DNA from: Reticulitermes speratus | Taxonomy: Eukaryota > Arthropoda > Insecta > Blattodea > Rhinotermitidae | Length of the DNA stretch: 64,000 bases | NCBI GenBank assembly: GCA_021186555.1 | Contig: JAJKFL010000042.1 | Location: 26,535,521-26,599,520 of the forward strand | Reading direction: 5' to 3' | Shown here: positions 31,393 through 44,072 of the stretch, in pieces | Numbering within the stretch: position 1 is the stretch's first letter | Layout of the letters: every line of letters starts with the position of its first letter | The notes under the pieces: model-generated | Databases searched by the model: none | Told to the model about the DNA's origin: nothing | The model's input: only the letters and a program-made list of their open reading frames with translations | Position numbers and translations under genes: made by a program

Positions 31393-33543
31393 AAATTAAT
31401 TGAACACAAACAATAAGATCGTACACTTACACTTTACACTTATACTTTGATTCCCGCAAGGAAACATTCAGCGTTAGTTCAACAAATATTTCAATTTTTT
31501 ACCTTTTCTAGGAAATTGCGTAGTCTGAAGTTGCGTATGTCAGGGATTGTCTATTTAAGACTGAGAGTTTTGACACTGCAGGTTTTTATGCCGCGCTGAA
31601 TTTTGTATTTGTTGTTTGTGTATTATAGTATCTAGAGTAAGATTATGAGAATAATGTCTCCCATGGAATTTGTTTCCATGCTTTGTTTTGAAAAGTTCAG
31701 GGGTGTACCATTAGAAGAACTTTCACTGTCGCTGAATTACGCCCTGCCGGGTTGGAAGTTTGACTTGGTTGTATCTAAGGTTCTGTTAGAAATAAAACAC
31801 CATAAAATATACCGCCCACCGTTCTGTCACATCAGGTAACGGTAACAAGTCTGTGTTGGCGACTAAACTCATTACAGGGTTCTGATATCAGAACCCTGAT
31901 AATGATGATGGAGTTAGTCTCAGAAATGGTGAGTTGCTTGAACAGCCTGATGCGGCTTTCTGCCCGAGAGGATTGTATTGAGTTCATGAAGTCGTTCGTT
32001 ACATGATTTTTACGGTGCCACGCAGCACAGGAAGTGTTGATAGTAATATTAGAATTAGAAGAATTATATTGCTTAATTGCAGCGCCTTAATTCCCATGTT
32101 AATCAGCCACGTTCACCATTAGTAATATTTAAACATATTTCGAATCCCGACTTTACTCCAGGGCAATGCTCCTGCAGTTTATACGACTGCTGAATTTGCA
32201 ACTCAACGCTGACAGGGGAGGGAGCGTTAAATTTTGTGAATGCAGAGAAGCGCGTTAATTTATGATCCAACAGTCGTAACATGTACGTAACAGAACATTA
32301 TACTGCTCTTTGCGCTGAATTTATACGAAAGCTGTCCTCATGAATTAACCCTTCAGGCAGACTGGTTACTATGTATACCACATGCTTCAGCATTAACAAA
32401 CTCTGCGCCTTGTTCCGTATGATTCTCACAATAAACAGCAATTAAATCTTTGGCCTTCATGCAGGAGACAGTAAAGTAGCGGCTGAATTTGTAAATATTT
32501 GTTGCATGGAATTCTTGCTTAAGAGTGTTAAAAATATTAGAACCGATCTTCTGCGGATCCACCAGAACTTAATTAAACTCCTACTTGCGCTTCTCTGTAA
32601 AGAGTTGTTGGAACCATTTTGGATACTGTTACAGTTGTGCTGACACGTAACTAGAGACCAGTGTTCACCCAATATGGGAAGAATAAATTAATGAATCCTT
32701 CATTAATTAACAGTCTGCTATTATCCAGATGTTCATGTTATTCGTAAATATTCGCAACATCTTCTAAACAAGAACAACACAAACCGTTTGCAGTTATTAA
32801 AGTCAAAGTACCACAAAATATTCAGTAATGCAGAATCGTCACAAATCCACTAATTCGAACACTGGTAATGTACCCGATCATAGAATAACCTTATAGAATA
32901 TAGAATAACCTTACTACTAAGGCGTGTCACATGTTGGCTACAGACCAACTCATTCTGTTGTTGCTGGCATTATTACTGCCTGTTCGCAAACCAAAACCCT
33001 GGTCGATGGGCGGGTTCACACGCATATGAAAATCATACGCTTATCTTATGGTACGATATAATTGCAGATGCTCTGCACGCTCAAAAAATGTCAGCAAGTT
33101 TCTTTACCTCTTTACTTGCCTCATATTACAGTGAGGGCTGCAAGTGGAGTCCAACATCCAGGCACATTTGTTGCCGATACAGCAAATGCTGAGACACTTC
33201 AAGGTTCCAGAGTTCGATCTGCGTAGTCTCCACACTGTGTGGGGTATTTGTGTAGGTTATTTTGTTTCAGTTTTCCACAGGGAAGATTCAGCCATATCCG
33301 GTGAATGTGGCGGTCATTGTTTGTAAACTCTGAAATACGAGTCTCCACGTCATTGTACCTTAACAGTGAAGTGTTTTTCATCTCAGAGTAAGGGGTAACA
33401 CACAGTGTCCAATTGTTACAAGCATACAGACTAGACAGACTACAGCACATAGACTAAACCCACCCCACACCCCATCCTCGTCCGATTAATCAAACAGGAT
33501 TTACCCGATAGTTTCCAACAAACCCACACCTCTCTTCAGGACA
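31393..33543. other. No gene recognised; perfect 24-bp palindrome
   Basis: 31875-31898 is an exact palindrome. 32879-32913 repeats tagaataacctta. Frames such as 31645-31839 (plus) show no domain. Confidence 0.5.
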
Positions 33544-33795
33544 GTGGCTAGGCCACAGGCTCCACTATCGGGGCATTGAGATCGTATTCTCCGCAGAGAG
33601 AGATAATTTATTTTTTCAGCACAGCATCTAGACCGGCTGTGGGGAGTCACTCACCCTCCTGTGTCAATTTCCCGGAGGGTGAATTCGGCCGTGGGGTGGA
33701 GCTGACCACTTAACTTCGTCTGGAACCGAGGTTGGGTATAAGTCGAGCTGTACCTCTACTACGCCATACGTCTTCTGAATGTAGTGCTTTACACC
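33544..33795 (+). repeat. SINE-A copy
   Basis: tagaccggctgtggggagtc, the ctcctgtgtcaatttcccgg block, ggccgtggggtggagctgac, ccgaggttgggtataag and tacgtcttctgaatg follow the family order. Diverged head. Confidence 0.7.
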
Positions 33796-34637
33796 CATTT
33801 TCCTGACCACTGTGGCTAGATCGTGCCCGTGTGGCAACCAGTAGAGTCACAGTCAGCGACTCCAGATTTATTGTTTCTTTGTACTTCAACAACGCTGTTC
33901 GTAAGACAGGTTGTATAGCGTAGAATATTAATGAATCTGTAACGATACGGAAGGAAGCGATCTTGGCCTGTTTTACCTGGAGGATCTGCAGAAGACCCCT
34001 AGGATACTCGGAATGGCTGGCTTGCCGGCTTGTATTCGAACCGGTCACATTTTGAATCACCATATTGTGTAATTCGTATGTCTACGAAGGCTTCTGATGT
34101 GTTGCGAGTGATCATTCAACCCGAGAATTATTTCTCTGTCTTTCTTCACGGTTTTCAGTAATGGTCTTAGTAAGCGTATGTGATAAGGATGCAGGGCCTG
34201 ACTTTCCTGTTTTCCGCCGCAGAATTCATAGATATTATGACATGTATTCCGTGACCATGCCAATACGTACGGTAGCTACGGCTGTTAAAAAGATGTTATT
34301 GCAGTGGAGTTTTTGGATGTGTCAACTCCCCGTGTATAATCGTTGTTTTTTGAGTTGGGTTATTTCTCCTTTTTGTGTTGCATGTATTGCAGTACAGCCT
34401 GTTATGAAGTGACAAGGGAACACCCATATTTCGGGCGTACAAAAGGTACTTCTCATTGTTGTAATAACCTGCAAGAGCGTGCTTCATATCATTTTAACAT
34501 GTTTGAAGGAGATACTGTCTTTCAAGATGAGCAGAAGTGACCGGAATTTGTTTGTTTGTTTGTTTGTTTAGTCTAGTCTTGTGTAGCGCTGTTTCAGCTG
34601 CAGAAGTCTTGTAGTGCGCAGTAATATGTGTATTGTA
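33796..34637. other. No gene recognised; GTTT run
   Basis: Unique-looking DNA. A GTTT microsatellite at 34549-34569 lies shortly before the LINE. Confidence 0.45.
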
Positions 34638-35545
34638 GGATGCTGCTTGTCACCGATTCTGTTCAACTTATACAGCGAATACCTTACCAAGGAAGCTCTT
34701 GAAGGGTTTGGAGACTTCAAAATAGGAGGACAAGTAATTCGCACTGTGAAATATGCAGATGACCTTGTGCTACTGGCTAGGGAAGAAATGGTGCTACAGG
34801 GCATGATTGATAGACTAATTGAAATTGGAAGACGCTATGGAATGGAAATGAATGTGGGAAAAACTAAAGTAATGAAAATCTCAAGGCAACCATCCCCAAT
34901 GAAAATTATGATAGATCAAAAACAATTGGAGAATGTGGAATATTTCAATTATTTGGGTAGCATGATAACAAGTGATGCAAGGTGTACAAGTGAAATTAAA
35001 TCCAGAATTGCCATGGCAAAAGCAGCATTCAACAAGAAGAAAAATCTTTTCACCAGCAAACTGGAATTAAATTTAAGGAAGAAACTAGTAAAGTGCTACG
35101 TTTGGAGCATAGCTTTGTATGGTGCTGAAACGTGGACACTTCGGAAAGCAGATCAGAAGTATCTGGAAAGTTTTGAAATGTGGTGCTGGAGAAGAATGGA
35201 GAAGATCAGTTGGACCGATCGTGTGAGAAATGAAGAAGTATTACACAGAGTCAAGGAGGAGAGGAATATCCTACATACAATAAAAAGAAGAAAGGCTAAC
35301 TGGATTGGTCACATCTTGCGTAGAAACTGCCTTCTGAAACACGTGATTGAAGGAAAGTTAGAAGGAAGGATAGAAATGACGGGACGACGAGGGAGAAGAC
35401 GTAAGCAGCTACTGGATGACCTTAAGGAAAAGAAGCGATACTGGAAATTGAAAGAGGAAGCACTAGATCGCACCCTGTGGAGAACTCGCTTTGGAAGAGG
35501 CTACGGACCTGTCGTAAGACAGACTACAGAATGAATGAGGATGAG
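34638..35545 (+). mobile_element. Non-LTR LINE, long open 3' ORF (copy 2)
   Basis: An uninterrupted frame runs to a stop at 35532-35534, giving about 298 LINE codons: CCLSPILFNLYSEYLTKEAL, the palm motif KYADDLVLLA (about 34747), the thumb (ENVEYFNYLGSMIT), LYGAETWTLRKADQKYLESF, MEKISWTDRVRNEEVLHRV, RRKANWIGHILRRNCLLKHV and a basic GRRGRRRKQLLDDL segment. It is cut at the 5' side inside the palm, so it lacks endonuclease and fingers and cannot act alone. The first eight codons of the open frame (34614-34637) are flanking DNA. Its closer fit to the family consensus suggests a younger insertion than 20660-21985. Confidence 0.9.
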
Positions 35546-36717
35546 CATGAATCGGAAGGAATGCAGGAAGAAGGACTATGACATGTTAACGGTTATTGTA
35601 ACATTCGCGCTGAGGTACTGACAATAAACACGACAACCCTTGCCAGATGCATTATCTACAATAGTTCTGAAGTGCCTGTGGATCAGTTCCAGATAAGCCT
35701 CCCGTATACGAGAGTGATATTTAGCCGTGTGCTGTAGGATGACGGTTGTCCACCCCCAGGGTTCCGACCTGCCTTGTCGTAGTCCGCGAAGTCACCTCGT
35801 AAAATGTAGCGATCTCGTCTCGTACGTACAATCCTGTACCTATGTTGCTATATTATAGATATCATCTGTAAGTGAGACAGTGTATTATAGATAAAATCTG
35901 TAAGTGACGCAGTAAGTTGCACATAATGCTCACTTGAGGACAAAGGACTTGGTGAATAGCCTGAGCAGGAGCCAAAGAGGAGATATTCGCTTGTCCGTGG
36001 CAAAAGTTAAAACATCACTGTAGGTAATAAGGCCATTTTATATAAGAAAAGCGGCAAAACGAGTGGTTTGACCTGCGTAAACCATGTACTTAATTACGCT
36101 CGTGCCGGAACGTGCAGAATCGTCATTAACTTGTTAGTCTACCGCGTGGCGCAACATGTGGGAGGAAAGTGCAATGAATCCCATTAAATTCCCGGAAAGT
36201 GTGTCGCTGTTATCCGTGAAATACCGAGCACTTAACTGACTCATCACGATTAAGTTCTTGGCTCCATGTTTTAAACATTTCTGGCAGAAGCTCCCAAACA
36301 CGTTTATCTTAATTGGCTTCATTATCTGCCCTCTACAATTTATGTTCCCTCGTTACAGTTCAATTATGATTAATTCAAGACAATGTCCCCAACCCCCCCT
36401 CCCTCCTCCTCTTGTGCCTCATTTACTTGCTGCGCACGTAATATGGAGCGGATTGTCCTATGTCAACGTGTATGTGGCGCATGCAGTGAATTAGACAGAT
36501 ACCGGTTATTTTGACCGGTTTCCAATGATTTTACTCGACTCCTGCAGAAAACGCATAGTTTACATTACGAAGGAAACCATAACCACCCCCTTCTTATCAT
36601 TTGTAGGTATTGCCATACCGCTGCAACTGTTAAGTGCGAGACGTATTAACAAAACCTTCGTTACGAGAAACTGTACCCCGTGTGTATAAAATGCATAATA
36701 TTTTAACGGAGATGCTG
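35546..36717. other. No gene recognised; small tandem
   Basis: ttatagat..atctgtaagtga occurs twice at 35850-35910 (a 35-40-base local duplication). Otherwise unrecognised. Confidence 0.45.
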
Positions 36718-36896
36718 GACTTCTGGGATGTTACGTCCTGTCGACTGTTGATTAAGGACTTCTTGCCTGGCGTAGTGCCTCCATTTCTAAGGTGAAGCAG
36801 TCCAAGGAAACTTCTTTGACTTTTTGACCCTAAAGATGGAGGAATAGCAGGTAGCTATTTATTTTCCAGTCGACAAGGTGTAACATCCTAGAAGAC
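36718..36896. repeat. Foldback, about 180 bp (repeat E)
   Basis: ttctgggatgttacgtcctg with tcgactg (36720-36747) pairs with 36867-36893, about 22 of 26 bases. Related ends occur at 18256, 50630 (minus) and 59105. Non-coding MITE-like unit. Confidence 0.5.
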
Positions 36897-38699
36897 TTGA
36901 ATGTTCATTAACACGGCTGTGGCAGCTTCAAATGTCGCATAATATATGAACGTTAGATAAAAATACGGATACAAAAATGTGTACCAAAGAAACGCCGCAG
37001 TAATAATTGACAGGTATAAAACAGGTTTCTGATGCCATTAGAGTAAATGTGGACATCTTGTTGCGGAAGCCATCAGTATTCTCCGTGGGTACACACATTG
37101 AAAACGGCGGATACACGAAACGAAATACCTCGCTTGGCGAAACTGTGTAGATATATAAAACTGCATATAACCGAAATTCGCAGTTTGCGTGGCATTTTTG
37201 AACTTGTAATGTCTTACACAGTGTGCTCAAAAGAAGATTCTTTATTCTGTAGTGTGAGTCAGAAAAGTATTTAAATGTATGCAGTACAGGCCTACATAAA
37301 ACACAAGGACATGGTTGCTTAGACAACAAACACAATGTTTACAATAATGGCTTTATCAGAATCGTATTCAGAACAGAATTTCAGCTCAGTGTTGTTCTAG
37401 CACGCAAGCTAATCATATGATACTGCTTACAAAAGAGCGTAGGCTTATAAGAATGTGGTATAAACTACGTGAGACAAAACTCTGAAATATTTCACAGGCT
37501 CGTAGTCGCTCACCGTATAGAATATATCTAATGTATTTGGTTGTACAGTGCATCAGTAAGTTACGTAACAGCGAATTCATAACGTAAAAGACTCACAAGA
37601 AAGAAGCAGTGTTTACAAATAGTCTGCTTGCTTACGAAACCCAGCCTAGTCTCATACAAGAGTGCTGACAACGTATTTGATAGAGTGCCGTCTTTTTCAA
37701 TATTCGTTTTATTTCAGTTCGGAAGACTGTGAAGTTCACCCAGCGACCACGATTATCATAGAATTTGTTGGAAATGGGTGAGTAAATGTTAGAAAACCGT
37801 AGTATGTGTAACAGACTTCCATTTTGTCACATATCCTATTACTCCGGGGTCTTTCTTTTATCGCCGCACCGAGCACGGCTATTTTATCACATAGAAAGCC
37901 TGCATGCGCCGGGACATCCTGTGGTGCCCAGGACAAGGCTAAAAGGGACGTTCTCTAGTACAGAGGAAGGCCTGTCCGGTACTAAACTTGGCAGAGGTTA
38001 ATCAACCGTGGGCCAGCTTACGAAATGGTGGGCCTTTTCCAGAAGCAGATCGTGTTCTTATATGTGTTTTATCAGGACGGTGCAGCGGCCCCTCGTGCTT
38101 GTCTCTTAAGTTCAGCTGGCTGCTCGGATGACAGTCACATGTACCAAACTGTATGACGACACTGACAGTCCGCTGACCTTACGTTATTCATGTATCTGTC
38201 TCAAATTGTATCCCGTTGTGTAAAAACTGCCATTAATTACATGAAAGTAGTCCTGTATATACTTCAGCTTTACATACCACTGTGTTTTACCAGTGTGTAG
38301 ACCAGCGTGGATTTAAAACTCCTTTTAACACAGCTATTTTATTTTAGACGATGTTTATAAGATTTGTGTAGTTGCCTACAGTTTCGCCTTATCAGGTCAT
38401 TTTAAGTCGTCAGCCGATAAATAGTTACAAAGTTAAACCACAGGATACAGAAGAGGGACTGCCTCCTCCTTCCCCGATACCGACGAGTATACCCGGTATA
38501 ATAACCCCCATATTCATGGTTGTGAGGATCACAAATTTGGCATATTGTATTGTGCCCCATCTCTGGATCTCCTAACGCTTAGCCTAATGGTAACTTACAG
38601 TGATACGGCTTTCGTATGCAATTTAGAACACGGCCTCACGAAATTCTCTGCCATTTGTGGCACGCTGAGGTGCATTAATATGCTCACACGAGACCGCCA
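36897..38699. other. No gene recognised
   Basis: The longest frame (36928-37335, minus, 135 codons) is rich in Cys/Val/Phe without a recognised domain or supported start. No shared repeat seen. Confidence 0.45.
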
Positions 38700-38815
38700 C
38701 TGGTCGTTATACTACGCCAGATGAATCCAGTCCACATCCACGCTGTTTCTGGAAGATCCATTTTAATATTGTCCCGTCTTCATTTCTGTCTTTCAAGCAG
38801 TTTTTGCCCTTTGGA
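38700..38815 (-). mobile_element. RTE-type LINE scrap
   Basis: gatgaatccagtccac, ctggaagatccattttaata and a gtcttc segment match the antisense of the RTE LINE end (compare 6548-6625). Confidence 0.65.
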
Positions 38816-39479
38816 CCTTTCGAAGGAATGATTGAAGTGATTTCTTGGAAAGCGTGTTTCGAGCGTGTACGGAATGTGAATTTTGCTTATAGGAAGGACT
38901 TACCGTCTCTCTAAAACACGCGACACGAAGGACTGGAAGGAGTGTACTGTCTGAATCTGTGCATACTATTTTTGGTGTTGTAAAGGGTCATAAGAAAATG
39001 GCTCAGACAAAGTCCTACATTAATCATAAGCAGTAATATAAACAAATGCATATATATATATATGGCTACGTACGTGCATAATACCCGTAATGAACACTGT
39101 CTGTTACCTTGAGACTAGTCTGAAGTTTCACTTCTGTCCGAGGAGAATAAACTGGTGTCTCATCGCTTGTGGTTTATTTTTCCCGCTATTATCCACCTGC
39201 TGTACTGACACGGCCTACATTTATCGCCATTACCTGCCGAGCCGTGCTGTGTAGGGATTGTTTCTCGCCGTAAACAAGGTTATAAACAACACATTAGTAA
39301 GATCAGCTAGCTTGATTGCTTTTAATCGAGTGTGTTGCTAATTCTACTACAGTCACTTGCAGGTAGGCGCAAGTCATGCAGGTGATTTGCTGGTACGAGT
39401 TTCATATTGCAGCTGTCTGACAGGCAGAACCGTATGTTAATAAAATGGCTGGACATAGAACTTCTGAAGAAGTATATAG
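38816..39479. other. No gene recognised; TA run
   Basis: A short TA microsatellite at 39051-39064. No domain or shared repeat. Confidence 0.45.
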
Positions 39480-39815
39480 CGTGTGTGCGTGGTAACTCCC
39501 CTTGTAAGGAAAAGTAACGGTAAAGCTGTTCCTCTGCACGCTATCAAGGCATGTGGGGGAGTTGAGGTGTAGCTCCACGCATTCTTAAACTCGGTGCAAA
39601 TAGATGTGAGTGGTCAGCTTCACGCCCCGGTCGCTCTACCCCCGGGGAAAGATCCCGCGGTACCTATTGAGTTGGAGGCTGTGTGGGCCCCAGAGCCGGT
39701 CTGGACGCTTAGGAGAAGAGAAAAATCTCTTGCCTCTACCGGGAATCGAACTAGATTCCCCGGCCGTCCAGCCCGTAGCCTTATCCTTATACCGAGTATG
39801 CAATCCCGGAACCAG
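39480..39815 (-). repeat. SINE-A copy, full length
   Basis: On minus: head gcatactcggtataaggata with ggctacgggctgg, box B gttcgattcccgg, cagaccggctctggggcc, the ccgcgggatctttccccg block, gcgaccggggcgtgaagctg, the middle block and a tail with catgccttgatagcgtgc. It is the most complete copy and the best template for the family (about 330 bp). Confidence 0.9.
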
Positions 39816-40571
39816 TCACCTTTGTGATCAAAGATTAAAATAAATTTTGCACTGTACTGTCCCGCAGACTACTTCGCGCTTCAGATAGCGTCCGTTGTTA
39901 AAGCAAAATTTAAACACCGTTTTGGCAACTGCAGAATGCAGAACTCAACAAGGTTCTTCCCGGTAGTATGGCATATATCCCTTTCGGTCGTCGGACGAGC
40001 AGCATGGTGGCACTGGAGAAGAATGCGGACTTGCTTGTGTGCACATGGAGGATATGTTCGCAGAAACTATTGTGGCTTGATGTTGGTGGGCCCTGCAGTT
40101 AGTAACTGAGGGTAGCCTGTTGCGTAATAACGAGCTACATGATTTGTACAGTACAGCACAGTTGTTAGGGTAGTGGATACGACGGGCATAGTGTGAGGAG
40201 AGATGAGTCAAACTTTGTGTACAGAATATTTATTAGTACTATACCATACCTGCTGGAAGACGTCCATTTAGAAGAACAAAGACCAGATATAGGGAAATGG
40301 CATTAGGAGGGAATCGCAAGGAATAGTGTCAGATGGTTTAGGATATTATTATTATTGTTGTTGTGGTGGTGGTGGTGGTGGTGGTGGTGGTGGTAACAGT
40401 GTGAGGTTGAGTGGTTAGTACTGTTGCTGCATATTCGGATTGGAACTCCGATATCCGACTGACTCAGCTGCTTGTGTTTCATCTAGTTCCTGATCACAAT
40501 GCATTCCCAAAGATTGTCATTATAATCCTTCTGTTAATCGCTGTTTAACGTTTTGCTATCTCTATGTATTT
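39816..40571. other. No gene recognised; ATT/TGG microsatellite
   Basis: ATT, TTG and TGG units at 40344-40394. A minus frame at 39945-40211 has no domain. Confidence 0.5.
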
Positions 40572-40725
40572 TATGGTGTAGGGCTATTTAAGGAGACTGT
40601 CAGTGTCTCAGATTGTATAGCGTCCAGTGGTAGGGTGATTAATGAAGGGTTAATTGGAAGGGAAGTTGAAGGGAACGGTCGTGGCTCAGTTTCACCGACA
40701 CTTGCATGAGGGACGAGGAAAACGA
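40572..40725 (+). repeat. SINE-C copy
   Basis: agactgtcagtgtctcagat, tatagcgtccagtggtaggg, gattaatgaagggttaattg and gaagggaacggtcgtggctc follow the SINE-C order. Confidence 0.65.
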
Positions 40726-42505
40726 CGAAACCTGTTGGACAGAATTGCCATTGCCATTGCCAGGATGCTGTGTATGTAACACATGAACGGTTGATGGAGA
40801 CGTTATCTGAAGCATCTGGCATAAAGGACTGAATGTTGCCTTACATTATGGTGCACATTTATAGTCGAATAGTTGCCAGTAGCGCTGGCCGGGTGGGCTG
40901 CAGGAAAAGAAGCGCGTTGGAAGTGCGAGTCGCACAGCACGTAAACTCGGATGTAATCGACGTCATCGAGAAAGTGACACTTCCCCAAGTGAAGAGCAAA
41001 GTAGGATACATGCTCGCTGGAGTGATGTGCATACTGAAGCAAAAGCTAAGACATTGAAGCTGTTTATTATCCGAAACTTGTTTCAAGAAAAATAATTTCT
41101 TCGTGTGAAATGGGCCGTATCATTTCATGACATGAAATTCGTAAACGACTATATTTGAAGAGCATTCATATGGGGTGCAGGGATATTAAATCTACTCTCA
41201 GGCGACGATGAATGAGAGAAATGCCAAGAAGCGTCGACCTTTCAACTGCATTACGAACTGAGAAAGGTACGTATTCGTATTGTACACCAAGAGATCTTAA
41301 TGCATTCTTGGCGGAATTTAGACAGTCACTGTGTCAGAGACCTTGTGCTCGCAGTAAATGCACATGAAGCAGAACCTGAAGCGTTATTACAAATAGAAGA
41401 CATTTTAAGGCAGAGCATTATTACAAATATAAAACAATCTTAAACTAAGCGATATTACAAATATCGTACGCTGTAAAATAAAGCGTTCTTACAGACAGAA
41501 TACACTGTGAAACAAAGCGCCATTAAAAGTAAAATAAGACACTTTAAAATAGGACGGAATGCAGTTTACGGCTTTGGGTTGCTGGTTCCTAGATTCAAAT
41601 CAGGTTTTAATAAAGAAATATGACCGACGGGAGAAAACCGACTTTAGAGACCCGTATTCCTTCATAATAATGTACACCGGAAGATTACGAAATGCAGATG
41701 GGTAAAATCGCGTGTATGCTGGTCATGTGAGGTGTATAATATCTGTCAACGTTTATTTTGTACCTGAGGGCTAAATCATTCATCCGCCTACTCTTGTAGT
41801 TGGTCAAGATTTGTACTTATGTTCCCAATTATTCTGTTATTGTCTGCACAATATTCTTGTGCCGACTGTTGTGTACTTTATACACATACTGGATGTATGT
41901 CGCACTAAGCATGTGTACTGTAAGTACGTGGCACAATAAGTGAAATGAAGCAGTTTGACTTCCATGGAAACTGAACATTCCTGAACGGTTATGTAAATTC
42001 ATTGTCGCTAGCGTAAGTGGATGGATGAGAATCGTTTGAGACTTTCACATCGATATTTGCCTCGTGTAAATTCTCATCGTGGTTTATTTAAAGACAGTTT
42101 GTCAATTCTGTAGGTCAGCCAGCAGAGAATAGAAGTTAGAGAATGAACATGTTAAGTAAAGAAAGAAGTAGAAGAAAACAGTCTTGACGTGCAGCATACC
42201 TGGCGATTTGCGGAACGCATATCAGGAGTGTCACTTTCGTCTATACAGACCCCAGTATTACGTGTACCCTGAATCGTCACCTTCAAATTTAACACCATCG
42301 ATAGAGAAAAATGGAACGTAATTTTACTTCTGTGATCCTAACAAGTGTCTGGTACGAATAGGAACATCCTTCTTCATTTCGTTGTTTGGCGTACCGTAAC
42401 GTGATTTATGTATACTATGTAGTCATAAACATGCAAAATTCAAATCGTAACAACAGACCTAAGACGTAATTTAATCACATTTTGCTCATGTATTTATTAT
42501 TTATT
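40726..42505. other. No gene recognised; degenerate tandem
   Basis: 41385-41560 has four or five imperfect units of about 45 bases built on agcgttattacaaatata...aaaataa. The rest is unrecognised; frames near 40803-41086 overlap in opposite directions. Confidence 0.5.
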
Positions 42506-42860
42506 GTCGACCTCGGTGGATTAGTGGTTAGCGTGCTCGCCACTGGACCCAAGGTTCGCGGGTTCGATCCCGACCGAGGTCGATGGGTTTTTAAGGGTGA
42601 TAAAAATCCGGAGCACCACTTCCTTCGAAGGGGAAGTAAAGCCGTCGGTCCCATGTCGTAGATTTACGGCATGTAAAAGAACCTTACGGGCATGAATAAA
42701 AATGTTACGTAAGCTAAATTCAAAGCCTCCATTTCTCACCCAGCCAGTTGGCCAGTCACCAACTGCCACGAATGCACACGACTTAGTAACCTCGGAAAGA
42801 GGAGGCAAGAGGAGGCCCGAGCCCATATAGGGCTGTAGAGCCATGGTTATTATTATATTA
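42506..42860 (+). repeat. SINE-V copy, tRNA-like head, target duplication
   Basis: Head gacctcggtggattagtggt with box B gggttcgatcccgaccg; the first and last seven bases of the tRNA-like part (gacctcg/cgaggtc) still pair. The body has gtaaagccgtcggtcccatg, taaaagaaccttacgggcat and gaggaggcccgagccc, with an ATT-rich tail. Flanks ttattatttatt (42494-42505 and 42861-42872) look like a 12-base duplication, though the A+T tail weakens this. Confidence 0.85.
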
Positions 42861-42872
42861 TTATTATTTATT

Positions 42873-43105
42873 AACGACACTGTCAGTAGCTCAGACTATG
42901 TATATAGAGCCGAATGGTAGAATGATTAGTGAATAATGAACTGGCAGGGATGTGGAAGGAAGCGATCGTAGCTGCATGTGAGTTTAACTCGGCATTTGCG
43001 TGGAGTGTTGGAGAAGAATTACTAAAACTCGTCAGGACAGCCGGTGGCCCGCCCGAGTGTCGAAAGGGCATCTTTTGAATACAAATCAGTAATGTTGCTG
43101 CTTGA
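42873..43105 (+). repeat. SINE-C copy
   Basis: Starts right after the SINE-V duplication: cactgtcagtagctcagact, gaatggtagaatgattagtg, gaaggaagcgatcgtagctg, then atcttttgaatacaaatcag. Best copy of the family here. Confidence 0.7.
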
Positions 43106-43235
43106 GCCAACTTTCACCGCGATTCGTATTGTTGGTAGACAGATATGAGCATTTGTGTGCATAAAATGACAACGTGAAGTCGCATTTGCCAAATGTTAAC
43201 GTTAATAAATATATATCATGTAGATACTTCAGAAA

Positions 43236-44058
43236 TATTGCCTATGCTGATGACATACTAATTACTGCAAGGACCAAGCAAGCTGCTATCGACACCTTCC
43301 AGAAACTAAAAGAGCAATCATATAAGTATGGGCTAGTAATAAATACACAAAAAACTAAATACATAAAATGTGCTAAACAAACACACAAATTAACAGAACT
43401 TAATTGTAACGGTACATGTCTAGAGCAAAAGAGATCATATAAATACCTTGGATCAATCGTAAACGGAGCTAATACAATAGAAGAAGAGATCAAAACAAGG
43501 ATAATCCAAGGTAACAAAGCATATTATGCAAACCAAACCTTATTTAAAAGTAAACTAATTGCTAAGAGTTTAAAATTACATTTCTATAGAACGGTTATAA
43601 GACCGGTAGTTACCTATGGCTCTGAAACATGGGTCCTGAAAGAAGCAATGAAGCAAAAATTGCTCATATATGAAAGGAAGATACTAAGAAGGATTTTTGG
43701 ACCAAGTAAAAACATGGATGGCTCATGGAGAATTAAAACCAATGAAGAGCTTAATAAACTAATAAAATATAAGAACATAGTAAACCATATAAAAGCACAA
43801 AGATTAGGGTGGTTTGGGCATGTGTACCGAATGGAAAATGACAGATTGGTTAAAAGAATCTACAACTGGAAGCCTATATCTATACGAATGCGTGGAAGAC
43901 CGAAGAACAGATGGGAAGATGATGTTATGGCAGACTTGAGGATTCAAAATGTCAAAAACTGGAGAAACTGCATCCAGGATAGGAAGAAATGGAAGGATAT
44001 AGTTGAGAAGGCCAAAACCTACAAAGGATGAGGTTGTCGTGCCTGTATAAGAAGAAGA
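43236..44058 (+). mobile_element. RTE-type LINE, 3' end with 14-bp target duplication
   Basis: Begins at the palm motif (IAYADDILITA) and stays open to the stop at 44029-44031: KTKYIKCAK, RSYKYLGSIVNG, VTYGSETWVLKEAMKQKLL, ILRRIFGPSKN, LGWFGHVYRMEND, MRGRPKNRWEDDVMADLR. The GAAGAA-rich tail ends at 44058. agatacttcagaaa occurs before (43222-43235) and after (44059-44072), the duplication made by target-primed reverse transcription. The first 21 codons of the open frame (from 43174) are pre-existing DNA fused in frame. About 260 codons are intact, but fingers and endonuclease are missing. It is a different family from 34638 and 59650. Confidence 0.95.
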
Positions 44059-44072
44059 AGATACTTCAGAAA

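Noticed and set aside
42506-42585. Possible tRNA gene with pairing acceptor ends
   Set aside because: D and T arms do not pair properly and the sequence continues into a SINE body with a 3' duplication.
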